Source of the DNA: Hemicentrotus pulcherrimus
Lineage: Eukaryota; Echinodermata; Echinoidea; Camarodonta; Strongylocentrotidae
Length of the DNA stretch: 64,000 bases
NCBI GenBank assembly: GCA_003118195.1
Contig: BEXV01000107.1
Coordinates: 113,332 to 177,331 of the forward strand
Direction of reading: 5' to 3'
Positions 1-12,500 of this stretch are shown one piece after another; the first letter of the stretch is position 1; each line of letters opens with the position of its first letter. Under the pieces are notes generated by a model. That model searched no databases, had not been told where the DNA came from, and saw nothing but the letters and a program-made list of their open reading frames with translations. A program made the position numbers and the translations under genes.

Positions 1-569
1 ATGTAAAACTTAATAACTTAACATATTTATCGAAATTGGCTTCAAAAACAAAAAAACGACCACAAACTTTTGATTATTAGAGAGGCCAAAACCTTTAAAC
101 GCGATTATCTCAGAATGGCCAAAAGCAGTTAGGGCCCTTTTGGCATAAGGCCGACGATATAATGAATGGCAAGTTTATTAAATCAGAGGAAAAGAACAAG
201 AAAACAACTAATATTGCATTATGTACACTGTACATAAAGATGAAGTAGGTAGATGTATTAGCAGAGCTCAATATACTGAAAAGCTTTCATGCTTTAGAGT
301 TATATGCGACTTCATTCCTTCAGTTAGTGAACATTAAAAGTATTTAAAGAAAAATGAATTTTCTATATGAGAGGCTGTTTGAGTGTAATTGTACAAAAAA
401 TATTTAAGTGAATGACTAATAGGAGAAAACCCCCTCAAAATTGCAATATTCAATCCCATGCCTGTCCCAACTATACCATGTGTAGTATGCTCGGGCTTGT
501 AGCTATAAAGTGACTTGGAATAAATGGAAAAGAAATTTTGAACAGAATTGATGTGATGAAAGTGATTAC
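1..569. other. INTS3 intron sequence, nothing else seen
   Basis: This lies downstream of the last INTS3 exon visible here. The donor at 569/570 (minus strand) shows that the gene continues to the left. Neither strand holds the next INTS3 block, which in vertebrates reads ACQEDDVRLLCHLTPS. The 85-residue minus-strand frame at 334-591 shows no family resemblance. I regard it all as intron. Confidence 0.6.
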
Positions 570-3500
570 CTGAAAGTCTTTGACAAGGCAAGCTGAGAGA
601 TCCCCTGAGCCTGTGTTTTTACAAACCTCTTCATACACATGAAGCTTGCTCTCACCATCTTTACTACTGTAGAGGGATATAGGTAAAAAATTATTTTGAA
701 AATCAGATATATTTAAGACATTGACGGCTTGACATTACAGGAAATCACAAAAGGTAAATATAATCAAAAGCATTCCTTGTAAATATGTGAATTCTTTTAC
801 ATATCTGCATTTCACCTAACGGTATCTATAATCACTTTTTATTGGCAAAATATTGAAAATTGCAGTAACACTTTTTTTTTTGCATTACACACATAGGGTA
901 GCCATATTTGCCAAATTATAATGACAATAGATAACACAGAAACAATACTAAAATTTGACTTTTCTTTCTCCTACCATATTTAATGTATTTCTTTTTATTT
1001 TGATATACCAGTAGGCATTTCCAAATAATGGAGCATTTCACAAAATTGATTACTTCTGTTCTCAAGGGATTGCTTTGCCATGAACAAACGAAGCCTGTGA
1101 GCTTCAAAGGCCTGATATACCATCATACACATCATGGGGCGGAGTACTCTGAAACAACCATATTCAATGAATTCTGTTTGATACCCTCCCTCACACTGAC
1201 TTACCTGGCATGTAAGAAGAAGAGAAGGAGGTAGCCTAAATTGGGTTGTTTTTCATACATGATACAGAACAAGATGAGCAGCTGAAGGGGACAGCTGTTA
1301 TCCTCCGTATCTTGACTGAGATTACTGCAATAGACATCGGATAGAAAATGAATACATGAATGCGATTGTTCCTGAATGTTATTTTCTCATATTTTTGTAT
1401 TTAAAGTGCCAATTTATACAGTTTTATTGTACAAAGTACAAAGTATATACATATTCATTTGTTATTGGGTGAAATCCAACTCATGGTTGTAATAAATAAA
1501 TGAGTTATATATATACTCTCTTTTTACGTTTTCTTATAGGGGGGTAGACAAATGCAAGGTTGATGAATCAAAATCCAAATATACCAGTTTATAGATGCAG
1601 TCTACGCATGGGCAGATGAATGTCATCTGTACCAAAATCATAAAACCCACTGAGACAAAACTAGATACATGTTCATGAAATTTCATGTAGTCATCATTCA
1701 TTTATGCAACGTCGGTACTTTCTATGGAACACATGTGGAAGAAAGTCAAACAAGGTGTTCATGAAGCACCTCCATCGCTTTGACAATGATTATTCTAAAA
1801 TGCACAAAGCGGGACGTCTCCATGTGTAAAGGTTCTGTGGGTAATTGGAAGTCATTTGTACCAAAGTTTACTATGAACTGGTCTATTAGTTGAAAATGAG
1901 CAGAATATAACATCACAACGATCAAAAAGTTGATCCTCTCTTATATTCAAAATCATCTAGTTTAGTGGATAATTTCAACACACTAAACAATCCGGTGAAA
2001 CAGAACAAGACTACATTTAAATCTAAAATCTATATGTATTTCATGGAAACATACATGTGGCACTGAACGGTGCAGAAACTCAGACAGTCATATTTTCCGT
2101 TATAAAGACATTAACAAATTACATGAAGGTAGGCTATTGATATTATGACCTTACCTAAACATGACAAACAGTGGCTTTCCCAGAGCATCTTCCATCGTTC
2201 TGTGAATGGAGGGCAAGAAGTGATAAAAGATAAAGAAGCGATAACATATGATAAAACAATAAATTCTTGATTTCTGATGGTAAAGGTTTAATCTACAGGA
2301 AATACATAATAAATAATAATCTAATAGTCCGCTCAAAATTTTATTAAACCGAAACGGAAATTCTTTTTGCCCAATTGATCGTGAGCCAGGCAGCCACTGT
2401 GCAGCGCCAGATTGACGTTGCTCTATCCCTTATTGTTGATTATTCTTTTACTCTCTGATCTAAAAGCAACATATATTTAGAATTATGTGATTTTTTTTTC
2501 TTCTTCGCTTTTTGGGGAAAACATGCAGCAAACAAAGATGATGGGAGAGAATATTTACTCTTCATTGATTTCTTCTGGCAAGATGTCCCCTGTAAACTGC
2601 TGGTTGTAGAGACTACACAGGAAGAGAGCTAAGGGAGTTGCAGCATCACTATCAAAGTCATCCTGTAAAGAGAGAGAGAGAGGGAGGGCAGGAGGGAAGG
2701 AGGAAGAGAGAGAGGGAGATATAGATAGAGTTAAAATCAAAATATGAACAAAGATATGCCATAATATTTATAATCATAGTAGTAGTATATGACAAGTTTG
2801 ATACAGAGAGAAGTGTTATGTTTTTTTTTAGTGTTTAATAATTTCATGAACAATATTTACATTTTAAACAAACACAATATTTTCATAATTTTCCTTAGCT
2901 TGAAGAAAAGATATTTTGAAGAAGAAAAAAATCAAATACAACCAAAAAAAAAATTCATCGGATCAAATCAATTTCATTTTGAAATGCCTTTTCTGTATTA
3001 GACTTGAAGTACAAGCCTTTAATCAATATCATGGTAAGTTCAATTTGATTAGATTAAAACCTACCATTTTCAGCAAAGAGTTGCACAGATCTTGCATTGT
3101 CTCACATTGTGTCTCCATGTCCTCATCTCTGCCAATGACAAACAAGTGAGAGGAAAAAAATGAGTAAGAATATGCCAAAACAGTGCCTTAGGGCAAGGTA
3201 TGGATTTTTCAATTTGTTCTCTAAAATGTGACAGATTTGTCGCCCTGTTCAAATTCTCTAGTCTTTAGATGCGTAATCCATTTCCTGATGACAGATAGTC
3301 GACCTGTTCGAAACATTGAGCCACTCCTGCCACCCTTCCTCCCCAAGCACTATAGTTCTTCTTAGAACTATAAGCTAAGAAAGATAACCAACAGTCTTTT
3401 TCAAGACTACACCAACAGTCCTTTTCAGGACTCCCCAATCCTCACTCTCTCTCACATGGTGCAACTGCAAACCTACTGTATATCTACATCACCATGCAAG

Positions 3501-6500
3501 TCGATACTTATGAGCAGCATCTAGTCATATATTGTATTCAAAATCAACCTATCATGCTAATGGCCTTATGTTTTCCATATTTGACTTCAAATCCAGAGCC
3601 CTGTTTCATCAAAATTTGCAACTAAATGAGTCGGAATTTAACCTTTTCACTTTTTGGCCTTTAAATGGGACAAAGTACCTTTAACAAAGATTTGTGCATT
3701 AAATTTGATTACATTACAGCCTATTCGGATTAATCCCCACTCCTCAGAAGACAGTAGCCGAAGTGTACCTTTGAGCATGTAGTAATGAAGCCATTTCCTT
3801 GACCTCTCCATCCATCTCCTCCAGGAGGTGGTCAAAGTTCACTTCTTCTTCTTGCTTGATCGGTCTGAACAGCATGTCCAGAGGGTTCATCTGACCACCT
3901 GTCAAAGCAATAACATTTAAGAGTGTTCAATTGCAAGCTTTCATTCATTAGGCTTTGCGACCTACCCCAAAATCTCAAAATCCACGGTTGGCTCTTTAAT
4001 AGTTTTTAGTTATTACCGTTTTGAAAGAAAATTGGTTATTTAATAAAATTAAATTGTATCTTGTTTGTTTAAATGGGATATAAATGCATAAAATCTTCAA
4101 ATTATTCCAAAATTCTCACTCGTCTTCTGCCTTAGTATTCAAATCCTGCTAGCGTAAGCAAGTAGACCCTGGCCTTGTGTGAGTGTATATACCATACACT
4201 GCACCAGCTGTTGGTCGCTGTTTTGAAGGGGGAAAAAAATCTGACCGACCCAGGTTTTAGCCTTAAAGGGCAATACAACATCTTTTTCTTTTAGGCCTTA
4301 CTCTAAACAACTGTTTAATGAGAGACAAACTGAAATAAATAAACTTGTTTGCAAAAAAAATACGCTTTAATCTACCTTTATCATCCTCACTCTCTTCATC
4401 ACTGAATGCTGCATCTTCACTGCTGTGTCTCCTATGGCTATGATCATCAAAGTGACTCCCGGAATTGTTATTGGTTGCATTTAATGCCGGTGTCAATGCC
4501 GGTTTCGTGAAGCTTTCTTGGATAATTGGACTGTCTGGCGGTTTGGCTATGGAGGAAGAAGAATAATTTATCAAAATGATTGTTACATCTCTTATTCAGT
4601 CATCGCTCAGCACACACTTTCATGCTTTGATATTTAACCTCATGACCCTAAAATCTAATCAGTTCATTGGTTCTGCAAGATGTCTCTTACATGTCTCGAG
4701 TTTGATGGTAAACCGTCCCTAGGTTCCAATGATAATGTGATCACAAGATAATGAGCCCTGAGACCTTTGACCTTGTGTCCTCAAATTCTAATCACTTCAT
4801 TGGCTTTGCAAGATACAAAAGTGACCCAAGTTCGGCGGGAATCTATCAAACGGTTCTTGAGATAACGCGATCACGAGAACGGGACGTACGGACAGACAGC
4901 TAGAAAACATAAATTATTTTCAGGTATTTTAAACCTTAGACTTATCATTGATTGATGGAGTCAACAGATAACTGATTGTGTGAACTTACCATCTGCTTCA
5001 CAGAATTCTGAAAATGTTTCCCTGATCATTGACCTCAGTTCCTTGTCCATCTTGGTATTATCAAACAGGGGTGATAGAGACCTGAAATCAAATCAAATCA
5101 GAACAGAATATTGACACTTATTCTATATCATCCACGATTCCTCCATGGAGTAACCTAATATGTTTGTTTGTTTTATTTTATTTCTGCATTTTCAAAATAT
5201 TTTTGTCTCTGCATTTTCAAAATAGTACTTATTCATATACATAAATTAACAATTATTTCTTCATAGTTATAAAGTTTTCAGTACATTAAATAAGATGCAT
5301 ACACACACAAATATTTTTGAAAAAAGATAAATTACAGAAAACGCTGGATACCGCCGTCATGAGTGGTAAGCTTGAAATCGGTGGCGGCCTTCAGAGAATT
5401 AGGGGCATAACTCTTAAATTATATTATTGTACATGATTCTCGTACGTAATTTGTATAATCCAATAACGAATAATATGTTGCCTTTACATTAATTGTCAAA
5501 GACTCTAGAAGGCAATTGATTAAGTAGAAAATAAAATCTAAAGTTTGACTAAGGGCAAAAAAAGGTTGCGCACATGTTACAAAAAAAAACACACCTATAT
5601 TTACACATAAATTGATTACAATTAACAAAACTGACAAGATGAGACGTTGCAGTCATACTCTACATGATTTATTTGAAATTGCACAGTAAATATTGCTCAA
5701 AACATAAAGTTGAGCTTATAAATACGATACAATGCACCATTGAACAGCTTTTGCATATCCTAAATTAATCACTTGAACCATCATGAAACAGTTTTCATCA
5801 GGATTATCAGGATTAGAAAAAACAAGAAACAAGTTGTACTTACTGTAAAACTCTTTTCTCAAGAATGAACTTCAATGATCCCATGACTCCCTGCTTAACT
5901 TGGGCCTCAAAGGCAGGGTAGAAGTTTGGAATTATCTGCAAATTTAAAAGATATTGAAGGGAGATGGGAGTCAGTTTCCATGTGCAGTAGGTCAGGAAAT
6001 ACCATTAGGCCTTTAAAAAAAAAAGATGTTCTATTGCACTTTAGGTGCCAAAACATGGGTCGGTCGGTCAGAAATCTTTCCCTTTTTCCACTTTTTTCCC
6101 CTGTTTTTACTCCCTNAAAAAGATGTTCTATTGCACTTTAGGTGCCAAAACATGGGTCGGTCGGTCAGAAATCTTTCCCCTTTTCCACTTTTTTCCCTGT
6201 TTTTACTCCCTCTTTGGGCTGATATTTCTCAGTTTTGAATGCTTTAATACATTATTTTTGTAAAAAAACTGTTACAAAAAAAAGCCGACCATAGATTTCA
6301 AGATTTTCGGGTCGGTCGCAAGGGGCAATACAACTTTTTTTTTAGGGCTTGATGGGTGCACAAGTCTCGCACACAGCAAACCCGTGGTCCCATCAAGAAA
6401 TACCCCTTAGTCTCTTGGGGAGTCTCAGGATGTGGAAATGCAAGATAATGAATTTCTCATATGGGGCGATCGATGGAAAATGCAGAGCACTACATAAGGC

Positions 6501-9500
6501 CTGTTAATCATAAAACTGAAGGCTAATCCTGGTGATTGACAACACCTGTTATTGGGTCAACACCTGAATGGTGTCATATTTCCCATGAGAGCCCACTACT
6601 ATGCGTCTTTAATAAAGATAGAACAGAATGTGATTTCTAAACAAGATATTTACTTGAAACATTTAGAGCTGTATATATTTTGACTGCATATGTTCAAGTA
6701 CATATGTTACACAATTACACCAAAACAACCACACAGATCAAAGGGTGCTCATAAACAGTCAGACGTGCTCAGAAGATGGGAATTCTACTTATGATGCATA
6801 GTTATTAACTCTTATCCTGCCATAATGAATACAGCCCAGAGCCACATGGCTAATCCTCCTTGTGCCAAGCCACAAATCCCCCCTGTGCCAAGTTTATTTT
6901 GAGATAATTTGATAATCTGATGCATGCGATGGTATTAGATCAATAGCGTGTGCTATACTCTCAGGTTGTTTATTTCCCATAATATCTAGGAAATAGAAAA
7001 TCAGTATTCTACAAGGAAGTTAACAAAATGGACTTACTCTGCAGAGGAAATCCAGGCATGTAACAGTGATGACTGGATGAGTACGTAACGAGTGATGCAT
7101 CACCAAGATAGCAGGCTCTGCACATGATGAAAATATGACAGCAATTGCATCAATAAATAAAATATATTCATGCAAACAAAGATATTTCCATGCCTTGTTT
7201 ACACATTTTCTGGACTAAAACCTTATTATTTCCTTGATTGCTCTAGGTACGAGTGTAGCCCAAATCATGAATTATCTTCATTTCATCTTAACAATTGTTT
7301 AATTTATCCCACCTAGGCAAGAAATTGTGAAAAGTTCCTTCAAGATAATTACACGTAAGACATCTGGCCCAGCTGAAGGTCATACACAGGATAATATATA
7401 AAAATAAGTGAATTGCAGCTCACGTTCGCCAAAACTACTAGTCCCGAAATAGCAAATATGAACTAGTGTACATCAAAGGCTTCTTCTTGAACATGGGCTT
7501 GCTATTATTTTAAAAGTGGTGTGTGTGTAATTGGGGTTTTATAGATGTGTATTAATCAGATATAATTATTAATGTCACCATCCAAAAGAGGCGACTCAGT
7601 CTCGATCCAGGATCCACCAGAGTCAGCTTGTAGGTGAAGACGGAGAGCTGATCTTACCATGGATATTACAGCTAGACTAACTTTGGACTAAATTTGCTAT
7701 CTTATAAAGTCTAGGTAGTGTTTCTCAAAGACTAAGATCGACTTTAAATTGGACTTAAAACTATGGCAGGCTGTTCTTTCCACTATTTGCTCTCACCATT
7801 TTTATCTTTAGATAATATTTTTTCCTTCAATAATGAACTATCAAAAAATGTAAATTCTGAAGATTTGTATGTCCCTTAAAAGACCAATGCCAGTAAACGG
7901 TGAGAGCAAACAGTGGCATGAATGGCCTGCCATAGTTAAGTCCAACTTAAAGTTGACCTTAGTCTTTGTGAAACACCCCCCTGGATCTGTGGCACTCACC
8001 TATGTCCATGATGTTTCCCCTGCTGGAGCTGAAGAACAACCAGTCATAGAAGAGAGCTAGTTTGGCACAGGATGCAGCAATGTTGGACTGGATTAGAATC
8101 AAACAATGCAAGAGTTAGCTAAGATCTCTTCATTTTATGATACAAGAGAGGAACACAAGATTGTCCATATGCCCTAAATAACAACAGACTCAGACCGCCA
8201 TTCATCTGATCCTAACTGATCAGTTTATCTTCTCTGATCATATAAACTTGTACCTTATTTCAATTTAGGACAATGAATGTGCTCTAAAAGACAAGTATAT
8301 TTTTTGTAATGTTTTATTTAAACTTTGATTTGATCAGAATGGTCGAACACTCCTGACCCAATAATCTAAACAGTTTCTTTTGCAAATAAATATTGGACAG
8401 ACTAAAAGACATGTGAATGGTAAGTTTTGTGCAACAAGGCCCATAAAATAATTGTCCACTCACAGTGCATGTGGTTAGAAGCCAGCCAATCACAGCCCAT
8501 CTCTGGATGACATCAGAGCACAGAACCTCATTGGACGGATGAATACAGCAGCAGATGTAGCGGATCAGATCGATGCGCAGTGATTGGCTCTCTGGTGTCA
8601 ACAGGTACTGAAGGTGAACAACACAATTCAGACACGTGTTTATTGAAGCATTATCATGCATCAAGCTCTCAATAGGCCATTTTCGTAATGTAATTAATTA
8701 AATGCATACGTCTTTGTGTAGTGCCTCAATTTCAAATTATTTCATTCAACTGTAACAAATAATAAAATATCACTACCGGTAGTCAGAATGCGAATTGCAT
8801 ACATTAGTTGTTTCTAGGTAGGACAATAATTATGACTTGTCTTACCAAACAACACATACGTGCAACTTGCATTCTGACTATTGATATACTATTATTTGTG
8901 ACAGGTGAATGGAATCGTTCGTATCGAGGCACTTCACAAAGACATAACGTTAAATTTGGTTACATTACGAAAATGGCTTATTTTAAGCAACTTTGTAAAA
9001 TTTCAAGTATTCTTTATCACTGTAAATAATTGATGTGTACACAGCAGAGCATCTTAAAATGAAATTTAATAAAACATGTGTTGAGAGGGAGAAGGACACA
9101 AGACTAAATAATGCCCTTCTGGCTCTGAACAGATGAAATGTTCAATTTTTCTTTCTTGTTCTTGACAACCATATATCACAAATGCAATGCAATGTTTACA
9201 ATATCAAGTAAAGCGTGTTTATCATAAAGAAATCAATAACATATTTTAACTTTATTTCATCAATTCATTTTTGATACAACAGAAACAACAAATATTCAAG
9301 AAAATTATTTTAACAAAATGAATAACACATATATGACTAACCTGCTTTTGGAACCAATCCTGATATCTCTTTTGATTTCCAAACCGAACCTACAAGAAAG
9401 AAAACAACATGATTTCGATTTGACAAAAGGGGACAAAAATCATTTTCTCACATTTGTTACAATTAAGTACATACATACAGCACCGCTTACTACACAAAGT

Positions 9501-12500
9501 TTGTGACTTTCATACCATTTCTCAATCTTACGTTTACAGATATTGACTTATGAGGAACTTTGAAATTTGAGGTTTCTGCATAGAAAAGTCAATGAATTGT
9601 CAATATAATATATAGTTCTTTAATAATTAATAAGGAACTTTAAAATTTTAAGTTTCTGCATAGAAAGGCAATGAATTTTCAATGAAATATATTTCTTTTA
9701 TATGTTACATTTTTGTCCTACTCTTACCTTTGATGTCAGAAACACGATATTCTTTTCCATGTCGGGTGTAAGTCTGCAGACAAGAAACTTGGTGGGAGTC
9801 CTCTGGTTCAAAAGCTGCATGATACCTGGAAATAAGAATTCAGTTTGGGGAACAAAAACATTAGCCCAACGAAATTGACATACATGGGATATTTATATTT
9901 TCATATCATAGGTAATGATATTTTAAATATGCAACTACATTCAGAGGCTGTACTATCAAGTTAAATTGCTTCTAACTATGAGATTTTAATCTTGCTGCAA
10001 CTTGATATCCTCTTGGGCACCAATAAGCTGCCATACACTGCTTCCTCGTTGATTTGATGTGTTGTTTTCAACCTCAATGGAGGAGTGATATTTAAAGATG
10101 GAATACTGAAATCATTTAACAATCTAATTTAAAGTCTATGTCCCATGTTAGAATCAAATAAAATGTATGGATTGTACTGCTGCACAACAAGGCCACATCT
10201 ACATAGGTTAAATATATATGTTTACATGTTTTGTGGATGTCCAGATTCATCACTTTCCTTAAACTTAAATGAAAATATATTTCATTTCATTTATTTTTCC
10301 ACATTCCTGTTTAAAAAATATGCAAAATACAAACTAATGTACATTATAAAATACAAAGGAATGCATACATAATAAGAAAAACGCTGATGATAAGCCAGTA
10401 TAGAGGGAACTAACAAAAGCAAAGTTGCTTGTGCGGGCTAATCTCCCAAAATAATAATATCACATTGTAAACATAGTAAACAAGGAGGATTAAAGAGCTC
10501 TCAAACAACAAAAACATTTTACAATCTTGACACATTTGAATATTACTAAAACTAACCAGTGAACTGTGCATTAAGTGTCTGCGGCCTGTACAGCATATCT
10601 TTCCAGAGTTTATCAAACTCAGGTATTCTTGCAACATTCTGGAGCAGCCTGATCAGGTCTCTTCCTATTTTACAGCATTCAGTGAACTGCAAACAGACAA
10701 CAACAAAAAAAGAAATACAATGATGTCTGCACCTGCAACATACTTGTATAGACTTTTTGACGACCGATACAGTTACTCAGTATATACATGTAGTTGCTAT
10801 GAGAGTTTTCCTCCCAACGAGGAAGAAGAAGAAGAATAAAGATTCAGTTGAGTTGTGCATGAAAGTCACTGAACATGTATGCAAAGTCCAGTTTGGAGAA
10901 AGAGAAGGCATTTAAAATGGATTTTGATTTTCAACCTGGTGAAGACTAGGCACAGAACATTGTGGAATTCATTACTGACCAAAGATTGGACATTGTTCTG
11001 GTCAGAAAATGGTTGTACCGTAATTAAGGGTGTATAAACCGCACCTTTTTGCCGCCGAAAAAATGTCAAAGTCGGAGGTATGGTTTATACACGTTGCACC
11101 CAAAAACAAAACAAAGAGTAAGTCAAAACCAGCACGAATTAGAACATGTGGGACAACGAATGGTACAGGACATTTCCACACATTTTACTGACAATTTTAT
11201 CTCGCATTGTTGACATGAAGACGAAAATAATCTTCCAAAAACAACATCTGCCGATAGATCTTGATCTAAGTTTGTGCCAAAACATTGCAAAAGTAAAAGA
11301 ATTGGCCGTTTAAAATAGATAAAGAGGATGGACAACCCGAAAACATAATACCTTGGCCTTTGATGAAGGACAAACAAATTGTAGCTTTTTGTACTTGTGA
11401 TAAAAAGCATAGTACAGGCCTGATAGTGAGCATTAGAAAAAAATATGAAGAAAAAAAAATAGCATAGAATTGGGAAACCGATTTAAATTGGTAAATTATC
11501 AAGCCCAGTCGTACTCATACTCACCCTTGTCCTAATAAGCTGTACACAGAACTCCACTTCCCTGTCTCTGAGGTGTGTCCAGGTCGTACTGCTGTGATCC
11601 TCAATGATCCTCAGGTATGTGTAGACAACCATTGCCAGGAGGGTGGGGTGCTTGTCTAACCATGCCCTGCAAAACAAATATTTGAAGGACAAAATAATCA
11701 TGTAAACTACATAAACGCATATATCTAACCTCAAGGGGGTGGTAAAAACATTATAGTTTACTTTAGTTGAGTAAATATCTGCACTATGGTAGGGAGGCAA
11801 TGTCATCATTAAGGGATATATATTCAAAGTTGATTTCACACTTGGCATTACATGCCAAACTTCACATCATACTTTGAACTTCTGCATTATGCATCAGGTA
11901 TATGGCAACATGAAATGCACATCATCTTATTCACCCAACATATACATGTACTCTTCAGATAAGCATCAACTATTTGCAGAAAATAGGAGATTCCTGTAAA
12001 ATGTTTCCTATACATTACTCACAAAAATGTGCCACATTATAAANCAAAACATTGCAAAAGTAAAAGAATTGGCCGTTTAAAATAGATAAAGAGGATGGAC
12101 AACCCGAAAACATAATACCTTGGCCTTTGATGAAGGACAAACAAATTGTAGCTTTTTGTACTTGTGATAAAAAGCATAGTACAGGCCTGATAGTGAGCAT
12201 TAGAAAAAAATATGAAGAAAAAAAAATAGCATAGAATTGGGAAACCGATTTAAATTGGTAAATTATCAAGCCCAGTCGTACTCATACTCACCCTTGTCCT
12301 AATAAGCTGTACACAGAACTCCACTTCCCTGTCTCTGAGGTGTGTCCAGGTCGTACTGCTGTGATCCTCAATGATCCTCAGGTATGTGTAGACAACCATT
12401 GCCAGGAGGGTGGGGTGCTTGTCTAACCATGCCCTGCAAAACAAATATTTGAAGGACAAAATAATCATGTAAACTACATAAACGCATATATCTAACCTCA

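Noticed and set aside
11525..11666. Second INTS3 exon 7 as a real duplicated or mutually exclusive exon
   Set aside because: Identical flanking introns, a lone N at the junction and a length that is not a multiple of three point to an assembly overlap.
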